DNA from: Acidocella sp.
Lineage (GTDB): Bacteria; Pseudomonadota; Alphaproteobacteria; Acetobacterales; Acetobacteraceae
DNA length: 64,000 nucleotides
Reading direction: 5' to 3'
NCBI GenBank assembly: GCA_027308685.1
Contig: DAIDEE010000030.1
Span: 1 to 64,000 of the forward strand
The translations under genes were made by a program, and so were the position numbers. Of this stretch, positions 18,743 to 27,089 are shown one piece after another; within the stretch, counting starts at the first letter, position 1, and every line of letters starts with the position of its first letter. The notes under the pieces were generated by a model. That model worked only from the letters and a program-made list of their open reading frames with translations, ran no database searches and was not told the DNA's origin.

Positions 18743-19408
18743 GTGGTCATCGTCCATCATCTGAACAACTCGCGTTCGCAGCGCGTGATCTGGTTGCTTG
18801 AGGAGTTGGGCGTTCCCTACGAGGTCAAGCGCTATGAGCGCGACGCTAAAACCATGCTGGCCCCGGCGGAATTGCGGGCGGTGCATCCGCTGGGTAAATC
18901 GCCGGTGATTACCGATGAAGGCAAAACCATCGCCGAGACCGGCGCGATTGTGGAATACCTCATCGAAACCTACGGTAATGACCGCCTGATCCCGCCGCAC
19001 GGCACGCCGGAGCGCCTGCGCTATACGTATTGGATGCACTACGCCGAAGGTTCGGCGATGCCGCTGTTGGTGATGAAGTTGATCTTTGGCGCCATCCCGA
19101 AATCCCCGCAACTGCCGTTTTTCATCAAGCCGGTGGCGCGGATGATCACCCAAGGGGTCGTTAAATCCTACCTCGACCCGCAGATTAAAACCCACATCGC
19201 GTTCTGGGATGCCGAGCTTGGCGCGGCACCATATTTTGCCGGTAACGAGCTGACCGGCGCCGACATCATGATGAGCTTCCCCCTGCAAGCCGCCGCCACC
19301 CGCAGCACCCTCACCCCCAAACTCGCCACCTACCTCACCAGCCTCGAATCCCGCCCGGCGTATCAAAAGGCGCTGGACGCCGGCGGGCCGTTTGAATTGA
19401 TGGGGTAG
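18743..19408 (+). CDS. Glutathione S-transferase family protein
   Basis: A 221-residue GST. The N-terminal thioredoxin-like domain has HHLNNSRSQRVIWLLEELGVPYE (catalytic Ser in the S-R-S-Q segment), the cis-Pro in GKSPVI and the glutathione-binding ETGAIVEYL. The C-terminal helical domain follows with the N-capping ELTGADIMMS. The start is GTG at 18743 with GAGGGG upstream. The substrate is unknown. Confidence 0.88.
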   Translation: MVIVHHLNNSRSQRVIWLLEELGVPYEVKRYERDAKTMLAPAELRAVHPLGKSPVITDEGKTIAETGAIVEYLIETYGNDRLIPPHGTPERLRYTYWMHYAEGSAMPLLVMKLIFGAIPKSPQLPFFIKPVARMITQGVVKSYLDPQIKTHIAFWDAELGAAPYFAGNELTGADIMMSFPLQAAATRSTLTPKLATYLTSLESRPAYQKALDAGGPFELMG

Positions 19409-19432
19409 GCGGGCGCGCCCCCTCCCGCACCA

Positions 19433-19477
19433 CCGTCATTGCGCGCCCCGCGACAGCGGGGCGCGGCAATCCATCTT
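19433..19477. repeat. REP-like palindromic repeat, left copy
   Basis: GTCATTGCG is followed by a perfect hairpin, GCGCCCCGC-gaca-GCGGGGCGC, and then GGCAATCCATC. The design resembles dispersed extragenic palindromes of proteobacteria (GTCATTGCG ... GCAATCCA). It lies just after the GST gene and may act as a transcription or mRNA-stability barrier. A second copy lies inverted at 19639-19681. Confidence 0.65.
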
Positions 19478-19638
19478 CCTGCCCCAGCAGTGTCTCAGTT
19501 GATTTTAGGACTCTGACCCAAATCGGGCGTAGACTGGCCGGAAAGATAATCTCAGCAGCAGACATTCAGCTTGATTCGCTGCCGGCAGCTGCCCACCCAA
19601 ATCCAACATCCAAACCGGCCCACTCCCTTCATATAAAA

Positions 19639-19681
19639 TGGATTGCCGCGCCGCGCGTTGCGCGGCTCGCAATGACGGGGG
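19639..19681. repeat. REP-like palindromic repeat, right inverted copy
   Basis: This element reads GGATTGCCGCG, then a GC-rich hairpin, then CGCAATGACGG. Its ends are the reverse complement of those at 19433-19477, so the two copies face each other about 160 bases apart. Nothing coding is seen between them. It lies just beyond the amidase stop. Confidence 0.65.
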
Positions 19682-19694
19682 CAGGGGTGGGTGG

Positions 19695-21170
19695 CTACCA
19701 AACCGCCCGCCGCGCCGCCCACGGCTGTGCGGCCTCCAACTGGCTGGCCAGCCGGAACAGCAGCCCTTCGGCGCCAAACTTCGCTGAAAACTGCACGCCA
19801 ACCGGCATGCCATCCGCGCCCCAATGCAATGGCACCGACATGGCCGGGCAGAAGGTCATGTTCGCCAGTTGGGTAAAAGGCGTGCGCTGTAAATTCTCGA
19901 ATGCCAATTTGTCCACAATGCCGGATTTCAACAACAGCCCGCCGCCGTGCACCGCCACCAGCAGTTTTACCATTTGCTGCTGCAATTTGGGTGTTTCCAA
20001 ACTACCGATCTTCGCCGGTCCCATCGCGGTGGTGGGGGTGAGATACACATCATAGGTCTCATGAAACACTCCCACCGCGCGGGCAAACTCATTCCACTCG
20101 GCCCGCATGGTCACAAATGCCTCGGCGGACATTGACCGCCCCAGCAGCGCCACCGCCCGTGTATCGGGGTGGTACGAACTCTCCTTCGCCCCCGTTCGTT
20201 TTTCAAACGTCTTCACCGCCGCTGCCACATGACCAAAATACATGGCCATGTAGCAGCGCGACAATGCCGCACCCTTCACAGCGGGTGCGGCTTCCTCAAC
20301 AATATGCCCCAGCGACTCCAGCAACGTTGCTGCCGCCTGCACGGCCTTCACCATCTCGGGTTCCACCACCCCGCCGACGGGTGACGCGGTGGAAAACCCG
20401 ATTCGCAACCGCCCCACCTTCGCACCCATTTCCGCCACATAAGGCCGCTCGGGGGGCGCAATGATAAACGGATCACCCGGCATCGGCCCCGCCAACGCAT
20501 CGAGCAGCGCGGCACTATCGCGCACCGAGCGCGAAACGCCGAGCGTCACATCGCAGCCATCCCATTTCTCCCCCACCGCCGGGCCGGAGGGCACGCGCCC
20601 CCGTGAGGGCTTCAACCCAAACAACCCGCAATAGGAGGCCGGAATCCGTATCGAACCACCGCCATCCGCCGCCGCCGCCATCGGTAAATACCCCGCCGCC
20701 ACCGCCGCACCTGAGCCACCGGAGGAGCCACCCGGCGTACAGGCCAGATTCCAGGGGTTGCGGGTGGCGCCATGCAGTTCGGTTTCGGTGGTGGCTTTCA
20801 GGGCCAGTTCCGGCGTGGTGGTGCTGCCCATAATCACCAGCCCCGCCGCCAGATAGCGCTTCACAATCTCGGAGGTTTCGGTGGGCTTATAGTCGCGCAG
20901 CGCCACCGCCCCGCAAGTAAGGCGCTCGCCGGCGTAGGTTAAATCCATGTCCTTCAGTAAAAACGGCACGCCAGCGAAGGGGCCGGTAAGCGGTGCCGCC
21001 ACCTGTGCTTTAGCGCGGCCGCGCATATCCACCGCGATGGTATTAAACTTCGCCTCACCAGCATCAACTTTGGCAAGCGCAGCGGCCAGCACTTCGGCGG
21101 CGCTTAGCTGCCCGGCGGCAACCAGCCCGGCCAGCCCCGTCGCATCATATTGTTCATATTCGGTAAACAT
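19695..21170 (-). CDS. Amidase (amidase-signature family)
   Basis: A 491-residue serine hydrolase of the amidase-signature family. The Ser-cisSer-Lys triad is visible: Lys in FLLKDMDL, the Gly/Ser-rich TPGGSSGGSGAAVAAG, and the nucleophile Ser in DGGGSIRIPAS. Length and layout fit aryl-acylamidase or 6-aminohexanoate-cyclic-dimer hydrolase-like members rather than GatA, since no gatC or gatB is adjacent. The substrate is unknown. It precedes a pair of REP-like repeats. Confidence 0.9.
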   Translation of the reverse strand: MFTEYEQYDATGLAGLVAAGQLSAAEVLAAALAKVDAGEAKFNTIAVDMRGRAKAQVAAPLTGPFAGVPFLLKDMDLTYAGERLTCGAVALRDYKPTETSEIVKRYLAAGLVIMGSTTTPELALKATTETELHGATRNPWNLACTPGGSSGGSGAAVAAGYLPMAAAADGGGSIRIPASYCGLFGLKPSRGRVPSGPAVGEKWDGCDVTLGVSRSVRDSAALLDALAGPMPGDPFIIAPPERPYVAEMGAKVGRLRIGFSTASPVGGVVEPEMVKAVQAAATLLESLGHIVEEAAPAVKGAALSRCYMAMYFGHVAAAVKTFEKRTGAKESSYHPDTRAVALLGRSMSAEAFVTMRAEWNEFARAVGVFHETYDVYLTPTTAMGPAKIGSLETPKLQQQMVKLLVAVHGGGLLLKSGIVDKLAFENLQRTPFTQLANMTFCPAMSVPLHWGADGMPVGVQFSAKFGAEGLLFRLASQLEAAQPWAARRAVW

Positions 21171-21206
21171 GGCTTCCCCCTGCCGCTTTGGGCAGAGAAT
21201 GGCCGA

Positions 21207-21764
21207 TTACGGCTTGGCACGCCAGAATAATAATCGCGCCTTACCATGCACCCGCTCGGCTAAAATTTCCGCAGGCGCCAGTTCATCCTCGGGTCCCAGT
21301 TCCGCCACCAAAATCGCCCCCGGCGCAATCCAGCCGGTTAAGGTTAGCGCGTGCAAGGCCCGGTGGATCAAATTCTGCCCATAAGGCGGGTCGAAAAACA
21401 CCAACTCATGCGGATGCCCCGGCGGTGGCCGCAGCGCATCAGCGCCCATCACCCGGGTTGTTGCTGCAACCTTGCAGGCCACAATATTCGCTTTGATCAC
21501 CGCCTGGGCATCACGCGAGAGTTCAATGAACGTTGCCGCCGCAGCACCGCGTGAAAGCGCTTCCAGCCCAAACGCGCCGGTGCCGGCAAACACATCCAGC
21601 ACCCGGGCCTTCTGCATGAAACCGGCCCCCGCCCAGGGCGCGTGCAGCAGAATATCAAACGCAGCCTGCCGCGCCCGCCCGCTGGTGGGCCGCGTTGCCA
21701 GCCCTGCCGGCGTGGCGAGCTTCCTGCCCTTCAGCGAACCCGCAATAATCCGAGGATTGCTCAT
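21207..21764 (-). CDS. rsmD: 16S rRNA (guanine-966 N2) methyltransferase
   Basis: RsmD methylates G966 of 16S rRNA. The 185-residue protein starts with the family's RIIAGSLKGRKL, followed by TRPTSGRARQAAFDIL, SAM motif VLDVFAGTGAFGLEALSRGA, and the catalytic FFDPPYG. Its ATG overlaps the stop of the pseudouridine synthase gene, so the two ribosome-modification genes are coupled. Confidence 0.95.
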   Translation of the reverse strand: MSNPRIIAGSLKGRKLATPAGLATRPTSGRARQAAFDILLHAPWAGAGFMQKARVLDVFAGTGAFGLEALSRGAAAATFIELSRDAQAVIKANIVACKVAATTRVMGADALRPPPGHPHELVFFDPPYGQNLIHRALHALTLTGWIAPGAILVAELGPEDELAPAEILAERVHGKARLLFWRAKP

Positions 21765-22513
21765 ATCTTCAGGCTGGGAATTTGCTCGCGCAAAATCTTG
21801 CCGTTCACTTCCTCCACCGCGCCACGCTCCAACAGACCCAACTGGAACGGCCCGTACGCCACCCTGATGAGGCGTGTCACGGGCAGCAGCAGGGCGTCCA
21901 TCACCCGGCGGATTTCACGGTTTTTGCCTTCCTTCAAGGAAACACTCAGCCAGGTGTTGGCGCGCTGCACAGAATCCACCGCCGCCTCGATCGGCCCAAA
22001 CTGCTCGCCATCCACCACCATGCCTGCCGCCAGACGCTGCAATTTTTCCGGCGCCACGCCGCCATGCACCCGCACCCGGTAGCGCCGCAGCCAGCCGGTT
22101 GCGGGCAATTCCAACTGGCGCGACAGCGCACCATCGTTGGTCAGCAGCAACAGCCCTTCCGAGGTTAAATCCAGCCGCCCGACGCTGATCACGCGCGGTA
22201 AATCCGGCGGCAGTTTTTCAAACACGGTGGGGCGGCCTTCGGGGTCCTTGTGGGTGGTCACCAGACCATCGGGCTTATGGTAGCGCCACAGCCTGGTGCG
22301 CTCCGGCTCGCTCACCGGCTTGCCGTTCACCACCACCATGTCGCCAGGGTTCACAAACACCGCCGGGTGGGTAACATCCGCATTATTCATCCGCACCTTG
22401 CCCGCCGCGATCAGCGCCTCGGCATCACGCCGGCTGGCGATGCCGGCACGCGAGAGATATTTGGCGATGCGCTCGCCACGCGGGGCGGCGTTGGCAGGAA
22501 TTTCGTCAGTCAT
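21761..22513 (-). CDS. RluB/RsuA-family rRNA pseudouridine synthase
   Basis: A 250-residue pseudouridine synthase. An N-terminal S4 RNA-binding domain (RIAKYLSRAGIASRRDAEALI) precedes the catalytic domain with the active-site aspartate in SVGRLDLTSEGLLLLTNDG and the motif LKEGKNREIRRV. It most resembles RluB (23S position 2605), but RsuA or RluF-like specificity cannot be excluded. Its start overlaps the stop of the upstream PuuD-like gene (ATGA), and its own stop overlaps rsmD. Confidence 0.9.
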   Translation of the reverse strand: MTDEIPANAAPRGERIAKYLSRAGIASRRDAEALIAAGKVRMNNADVTHPAVFVNPGDMVVVNGKPVSEPERTRLWRYHKPDGLVTTHKDPEGRPTVFEKLPPDLPRVISVGRLDLTSEGLLLLTNDGALSRQLELPATGWLRRYRVRVHGGVAPEKLQRLAAGMVVDGEQFGPIEAAVDSVQRANTWLSVSLKEGKNREIRRVMDALLLPVTRLIRVAYGPFQLGLLERGAVEEVNGKILREQIPSLKI

Positions 22514-23220
22514 TGTGCGGCTCCTATCAGGGCGGCAAAAATCCGGGCATCACCGGCGTCGATTAAATATTCCGGGTGCCACTGCACGCCGAGGCAAAAC
22601 CTGTAGGCGCTATCTTCAATACCTTCGATCACGCCGTCCGCCGCCAGAGCATTCACGCTGGCCCGGCCGGCGCTGCGCACCGCCTGGTGGTGCGAGGTGT
22701 TCACCTGCATCACATCAGCGCCCACAATGTTATGCAGCAATGTGCCGGGCAGTATTTTCACCGAATGACCGGGCTCATAATGCGAAGTGCTTTGCTCATG
22801 CGCCAGCGCGCCGGCCACGGAATCCGGAATATGCTGGATCAGCGTGCCGCCAAGCGCCACCGCCAGCAGTTGCTCGCCGCCACATATCCCCAGCACCGGC
22901 ATGTTGCGGGCCAGAGCGCCTTGCAGCAGCGCCATTTCCGCTTCGGTGCGGCCAGCCTTTAATTCTACCGTGCCATGCCGCTCGGTATCGCCGTACAGCG
23001 CCGGGTCCACGTCAAACGCCCCGCCGGTCACGATCAAGGCATCCAGCCTGTCGAGATACGCTGCCGCCAAACCAGGGTCATGCGGCAACGCCACCGCCAG
23101 CCCACCAGCCGCCGCCACCGCCGCCGTGTAATTTTGCCGGAGCGCGTACCAGGGATATTTTGAGTAGCCGCCAGGTTGCTCGGCATCGAGCGTCAGCCCG
23201 ACCAAAGGAAGTTTTGCCAT
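22510..23220 (-). CDS. PuuD-like gamma-glutamyl hydrolase (peptidase C26)
   Basis: A 236-residue class I glutamine-amidotransferase-like hydrolase. The nucleophile elbow is LGICGGEQLLA, and the His/Glu pair lies in GVQWHPEYL. MPVLGICGGEQ and NTSHHQAV fit the PuuD group, which hydrolyses gamma-glutamyl-gamma-aminobutyrate in putrescine breakdown. No other puu gene is adjacent, but a GS-like ligase lies at 48.4 kb. ATG 23220 is chosen; upstream in-frame sequence is non-coding in character and overlaps tadA. Confidence 0.88.
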   Translation of the reverse strand: MAKLPLVGLTLDAEQPGGYSKYPWYALRQNYTAAVAAAGGLAVALPHDPGLAAAYLDRLDALIVTGGAFDVDPALYGDTERHGTVELKAGRTEAEMALLQGALARNMPVLGICGGEQLLAVALGGTLIQHIPDSVAGALAHEQSTSHYEPGHSVKILPGTLLHNIVGADVMQVNTSHHQAVRSAGRASVNALAADGVIEGIEDSAYRFCLGVQWHPEYLIDAGDARIFAALIGAAQ

Positions 23221-23264
23221 GGCTTGACCTAGACCTTCCCCCGCTCCCAAGGCAAGAAACCACC

Positions 23265-23720
23265 ATGACCCCGGAAGTAACCCCCATGGAGATTGCTCTG
23301 GCCGAAGCCCAAGCCGCCGCCGCACGGGGCGAGGTGCCGGTGGGCGCGGTCATCACCGATGCGGCTGGCAAGGTGATCGCCCAAGCAAGCAACATGGTGG
23401 AGGCCGAAAACAACCCGGCTCGCCACGCCGAAATGCTGGTGCTCGCCGCCGCCAGCAGCGCCATGGGCACGCGCTACCTCAGCGATCACACGCTCACCGT
23501 CACGCTGGAACCCTGCGCGATGTGCGCCGGGGCGATCGCCGCCTACCGGATCAAAAAACTGGTATTCGCCGCTTATGATGCAAAATCGGGTGCAGTGGAC
23601 CACGGCCCTCGGATATTCGCGCATGGCACCACCCACCACAAACCTGAGATCATCGGCGGCGTGGGGGAGCAGGCGGCAAGCGAAATGCTGCGGGCGTTTT
23701 TTGCGGGCCGGCGGGGATGA
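23265..23720 (+). CDS. tadA: tRNA-specific adenosine deaminase
   Basis: TadA converts A34 to inosine in tRNA-Arg(ACG). The 151-residue deaminase has the zinc/proton-relay motif HAE in NPARHAEMLVL and PCAMCAGAI with the two zinc cysteines. GEVPVGAVI is typical of the N-terminus. ATG 23265 is used; ATG 23286 has a better ribosome site (GGAAG, 8 bases) and would give 144 residues. It diverges from the PuuD-like gene with a 44-base gap. Confidence 0.93.
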   Translation: MTPEVTPMEIALAEAQAAAARGEVPVGAVITDAAGKVIAQASNMVEAENNPARHAEMLVLAAASSAMGTRYLSDHTLTVTLEPCAMCAGAIAAYRIKKLVFAAYDAKSGAVDHGPRIFAHGTTHHKPEIIGGVGEQAASEMLRAFFAGRRG

Positions 23721-23746
23721 TTCGCTGGCCGTTGTCCGGTTACAGT

Positions 23747-24118
23747 TTACCTAATCACCACCACTTCAAACCCCGCCAATTTCTGCCACGCCGCATCTGC
23801 CGTCATCGCCGGAACATTCCGGCTGCGGGCCAGCGCCAAACATGCCCTGTCTCCCAATGACAACCCGAGTGCTCGACTCACCGGGCGTAATTCACCCACC
23901 ACACAAGCCTGTTCAAAATCAAAATCCACTGGCGTGATGCCAATCGCCTCTACCGCGATTCGTGCCTGCACCGCCGGCATGCCGCGTTCACATAATTTAC
24001 TGATCACCTCGGCGATATTCACATTGGACATCAACGCCCCCGGCAACGCCGCGGTTACTTTTTCAGCACCAGGCTCGCCCAACAGCAACGCCAGCACCGC
24101 CGAGCTATCGAGCGCCAT
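23747..24118 (-). CDS. vapC: VapC-type PIN-domain toxin
   Basis: A 123-residue PIN nuclease. Acidic active-site residues sit in MALDSSAVLA (Asp4), NIAEVISKL, SLGDRACLALA and MTADAAW, the usual four of VapC toxins, which cut tRNA or rRNA. The ATG at 24118 is one base after the antitoxin stop; a TTG at 24127 would overlap the antitoxin by 8 bases and add MSE. It is the second gene of a vapBC module. Confidence 0.88.
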   Translation of the reverse strand: MALDSSAVLALLLGEPGAEKVTAALPGALMSNVNIAEVISKLCERGMPAVQARIAVEAIGITPVDFDFEQACVVGELRPVSRALGLSLGDRACLALARSRNVPAMTADAAWQKLAGFEVVVIR

Positions 24119-24119
24119 T

Positions 24120-24389
24120 TCACTCAATAGCGGCGGCGGCCTTGCGTTCGGCGATCAGTTCGTCAGCCAGATTGGCGTCAGGTGCGATATATTGCCCCAC
24201 CAATGCCTGGGCGCGGCGCACAGCGGCTTGCACCGGCTCCAGAATAATGGTGCCATTCTCCAGCCGGGCCAGCAGCGTGCCGCCGGCGGCACAACCAAGC
24301 TCGGCCCGCATATTGGCGGGGATAACAACGCGGCCATTAGGAGCCAGTGTTATATTTGCGACATATGACATATTTTCTGTATATGCCAT
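24120..24389 (-). CDS. vapB: VapB antitoxin, AbrB-like
   Basis: An 89-residue antitoxin. The N-terminal AbrB/MazE-type swapped hairpin is seen in ITLAPNGRVVIPANMRAELG, and the C-terminus is an Ala/Glu-rich helix (ADELIAERKAAAA) that should wrap the toxin. Two starts are possible, ATG 24389 and ATG 24371 (MSYVANITL). Each lies inside one of a pair of ATATGNCATAT palindromes likely to be its own operator. Neither has a strong ribosome site. Confidence 0.85.
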   Translation of the reverse strand: MAYTENMSYVANITLAPNGRVVIPANMRAELGCAAGGTLLARLENGTIILEPVQAAVRRAQALVGQYIAPDANLADELIAERKAAAAIE

Positions 24390-24391
24390 AT
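24363..24391 (-). promoter_or_regulatory. Paired palindromic operator of vapBC (candidate)
   Basis: Two perfect 11-bp palindromes of the form ATATGNCATAT lie at 24363-24373 and 24381-24391, centres 18 bp apart, across the vapB start. VapB antitoxins with AbrB-type domains bind paired palindromes at their promoter, so this is a good candidate for autoregulation. No footprint can be inferred from sequence alone. Confidence 0.6.
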
Positions 24392-24409
24392 TTCATGAAA
24401 ATGCCAGTT

Positions 24410-25807
24410 TTAACTCTTCTTCGCTTCAAACTTATACGGGCTGGCACTTGTCGTTCCGGTGTCCAACGCCAACCGGTGCGCGATGGGGGGAAATGCGCGT
24501 GAGCGGCAGTCTTGCCGGTCGCACAGGCGGCATGACAGGCCAATGCCCACCGCCGCCGTCGCGATATCGATGCCATCCGCATACACCAATTCACTCGCAT
24601 GGCTGACATCACAGCCCATCGCCACCACCCGTACCGGCGGCGGTTCGCCCCAGCGGGCCGGGCGGCCCGTCACGGCGCGGGCAAAACATAAAAATGTCTG
24701 GCCGTCCGGTAATTGCGCGATCTGTACCCGCGTGGTGCCGGGCGTTGCGAAGGCGGAATGCACAATCCAGCGCGGGCAGGTGCCGCCAAAGCGCATGAAG
24801 GGAAACCCCGCCGCCGAAAACCGCTTGCTCACATTGCCCGCCGGGTCCACCCGCAGGAAGAAAAACGGAACGCCCCTGGCCCCGGTGCGTTGTAAAGTTG
24901 ACAGGCGGTGGCAGGCTTGTTCGTAACTCACCCCAAACCGTGCGGCCAGGGCATCCACATCATAACGCACTTCCTGGGCGGCTTTCAGCGACGCCTCATA
25001 GGGCATCAAAATCGCCCCCGCGACATAATTCAGCAGCCCGATCCGCATCAACTCTGCTGCATCGCGCGAAGTTGGTTGCGCGTCCTTCACCAGTTTTTCG
25101 ACCGCGTCGCGGCATTCCAGCAAGGCTAATTGAAACGCCATCTGAAACCCCCGGCTTTCGCGCGGCAAAGCTTCTGAGAGTGTCAGCAACCGCGCCTTGG
25201 CATCAAAAATCCGCAGCGCCCCTGGCAGCGGCTTTACGCTCACCACCAGCCCATGGTCACGCCGCAAGCGCTCCGCCAGCGCGTGGTTCATACCCAGGCT
25301 TTCGGCATTCAGCGTCGTGCCAATCGCCTCGGCAGTGAGTTCAAGGGGCGGAAAATGATTGGCGTACTCATGAAAAAAATCCCGCACCTCCTCATTGGGC
25401 AGCAAAATTTTACGTCCCGACGGCAGTGTAATCCCGCCGGACTCCTCACGCGCCCCTGCCCAGGCCCGGTGCAGCGCCAATATTGCCCGCACGCCATTGG
25501 GGGCCGAGGCCGCCAGCGCCTGAATTTCGGCTTCCGGCACTGGGTCAGTCCCCAGCAGCGGGTCGCCGAACACCTCGCGCAAACCCACCTCGAACTGCCG
25601 CTCCTGCACGCCCGAGAGTGCTGCGAGGTCAACTTTAAGAATATCCGTGAGCTTAAACAGCAGGCTGGCGGTGACACCGCGCTGATCATGCTCCACCAGA
25701 TTTAAGTAACTGGTTGAAATGCCCAATTTTTGCGCCAGACCTTGCTGCGAGAACCCTTGTTCCATCCGCAGCCGGCGCACCGTTTTACCAATGACTGTCT
25801 TTGACAT
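24410..25807 (-). CDS. RamB/ScfR-like XRE-family regulator
   Basis: A 465-residue regulator. The N-terminal XRE helix-turn-helix (FSQQGLAQKLGISTSYLNLVEHDQR) is followed by the ImmA/IrrE-like middle domain and the C-terminal DUF2083 region with a cysteine cluster (SCRLCDRQDCRSRAFPP). This is the layout of ScfR/RamB-type controllers of short-chain-fatty-acid, acetate and propionate genes. The HExxH motif expected in the protease-like part is absent, so that domain is probably a ligand sensor only. The stop is 20 bases from the vapB start. Confidence 0.88.
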   Translation of the reverse strand: MSKTVIGKTVRRLRMEQGFSQQGLAQKLGISTSYLNLVEHDQRGVTASLLFKLTDILKVDLAALSGVQERQFEVGLREVFGDPLLGTDPVPEAEIQALAASAPNGVRAILALHRAWAGAREESGGITLPSGRKILLPNEEVRDFFHEYANHFPPLELTAEAIGTTLNAESLGMNHALAERLRRDHGLVVSVKPLPGALRIFDAKARLLTLSEALPRESRGFQMAFQLALLECRDAVEKLVKDAQPTSRDAAELMRIGLLNYVAGAILMPYEASLKAAQEVRYDVDALAARFGVSYEQACHRLSTLQRTGARGVPFFFLRVDPAGNVSKRFSAAGFPFMRFGGTCPRWIVHSAFATPGTTRVQIAQLPDGQTFLCFARAVTGRPARWGEPPPVRVVAMGCDVSHASELVYADGIDIATAAVGIGLSCRLCDRQDCRSRAFPPIAHRLALDTGTTSASPYKFEAKKS

Positions 25808-25967
25808 ATTTTACAAATAGCAAAGTTTTACAGTCAAGTCATCCACCCATTTCGGTAAAACGAGGTATTTGCGGGTCATTTAGCGCGTGACATTCGGCCT
25901 GAATGTGTAAATAATTCACTCATCGCCAAACGGCCCCGCTATCTCGCCCACCTAAAGGATTTCGACC

Positions 25968-26189
25968 ATGTTGACCCAGACCCGCACCAGCCACGCTTCT
26001 CACAGCCATATCGACCATGATGACGGCTTAGTTCACAGCCATTCCTGGACCTCCTGCGAAGCCCCGCACATCGGCCGCCGCAGCGCTGCCCTGGCCCGCC
26101 AAGCCGCTGCCAGCCGCCCGCAGCACCACGACCATGATGATGGTCTTGTGCACAGCCATTCCTGGGCCGTTTCCTCACCGGAACGCTAA
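25968..26189 (+). CDS. His-rich mini-protein with 12-residue repeat
   Basis: A 73-residue protein with 12 histidines. The segment DHDDGLVHSHSW occurs exactly twice (residues 16-27 and 55-66), separated by a basic Ala/Arg-rich linker. Four codons differ synonymously between the copies, so the protein sequence rather than the DNA seems to be kept. AAAGGA lies 8 bases before the ATG. There is no signal peptide or membrane segment. Clustered His/Asp suggests binding of Ni, Zn, Co or Cu, but I recognise no family. It diverges from the XRE regulator and is followed by a terminator at 26334. Confidence 0.72.
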   Translation: MLTQTRTSHASHSHIDHDDGLVHSHSWTSCEAPHIGRRSAALARQAAASRPQHHDHDDGLVHSHSWAVSSPER

Positions 26190-26333
26190 ACCCGCCAAAT
26201 AACAACAAGAGACTGACTGACGCTTTGAGCGTGGGGCGCCGTTCGCATCCACCTCAACCGGTCAGGCTCCCATCAACTCCCGACAAGATCAAATAATCGC
26301 GTATAAACGCCAACTCTTCAGGAAACGTCCGAA

Positions 26334-26371
26334 ATACCCCGGGTAGCGATACCCGGGGTATATTTTCTTTC
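26334..26371 (+). terminator. Strong rho-independent terminator
   Basis: An inverted repeat, ATACCCCGGGT and its complement ACCCGGGGTAT, is separated by a short loop and followed by ATTTTCTTT on the plus strand. It lies between the His-rich gene and aat and should end transcription from 25968. The 140 bases between the His-rich stop and this hairpin hold nothing I recognise. Confidence 0.72.
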
Positions 26372-26408
26372 ACTTCTCCGAATCCACACAGCATGGCAGG
26401 CTTACCCC

Positions 26409-27089
26409 ATGTCTGCCCGGCCCTTTGTCCTCACCGCCGATTTACTGCTCCGGGCCTATCGCCTTGGCATGTTCCCGATGGCGGAGTCACGCGCCAGCCG
26501 CTCGCTGCATTGGCTGGACCCCGAAGCCCGCGGCGTGCTGCCGCTTGATAAATTCCATCTGCCACGTAGCCTGATGAAGTCCTTGCGTGCCGGGAAGTTC
26601 AGCGTCACCGCCGACACGCAATTTGCCGCCACCATCGCCGCCTGCGCCGCCGCCCGCGCCAACCGCCCGGAAACCTGGATCAATCAGGAGATCGAACGGC
26701 TGTTCACCGAGTTATTCGCGTTGGGCTTTGCCCATAGCGTTGAGGTGTGGGCCGATGGTCAGCTTGTCGGCGGCCTGTATGGTGCCGCCCTGGGCGGAGC
26801 ATTTTTTGGCGAAAGCATGTTTTCCACCCAAACCGATGCCTCAAAAATCGCCCTGGTGCATTTGGTGGCCCGGCTGCGCCTGGGTGGCTACGTGCTGCTC
26901 GACACCCAATTCATCACCGCCCACCTTACCCGCTTCGGGGCGGTGGAAGTGCCGCGCGATGACTACCATGTGCTGCTGGCGGGCGCCGTTGAAATCTCCG
27001 CCCGCTTTCAAGCCGCGCCTGAGCCCACCCTGCTGGCCGCTGAAATTGCCGCTATGTACGCCCACGCCCGAGAGGAACGATTGCCTTGA
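26409..27089 (+). CDS. aat: Leucyl/phenylalanyl-tRNA-protein transferase
   Basis: Aat adds Leu or Phe to proteins with N-terminal Arg or Lys, marking them for ClpS/ClpAP (N-degron pathway). The 226-residue protein shows YRLGMFPMAE, the LHWLDPEARGVLPL segment, HSVEVWADGQLVGGLYGAALGG in two parts, FFGESMFS and LLDTQF. Its TGA overlaps the TTG start of the next gene (TTGA). Confidence 0.95.
   Translation: MSARPFVLTADLLLRAYRLGMFPMAESRASRSLHWLDPEARGVLPLDKFHLPRSLMKSLRAGKFSVTADTQFAATIAACAAARANRPETWINQEIERLFTELFALGFAHSVEVWADGQLVGGLYGAALGGAFFGESMFSTQTDASKIALVHLVARLRLGGYVLLDTQFITAHLTRFGAVEVPRDDYHVLLAGAVEISARFQAAPEPTLLAAEIAAMYAHAREERLP

Noticed and set aside
22296..23264. Possible 320-residue N-terminal extension of tadA
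   Set aside because: It is antisense to the PuuD-like and pseudouridine synthase genes, and TadA is normally about 150 residues.
24410..25807. Active ImmA/IrrE metalloprotease domain in the XRE regulator
   Set aside because: No HExxH zinc motif is present in the middle domain.
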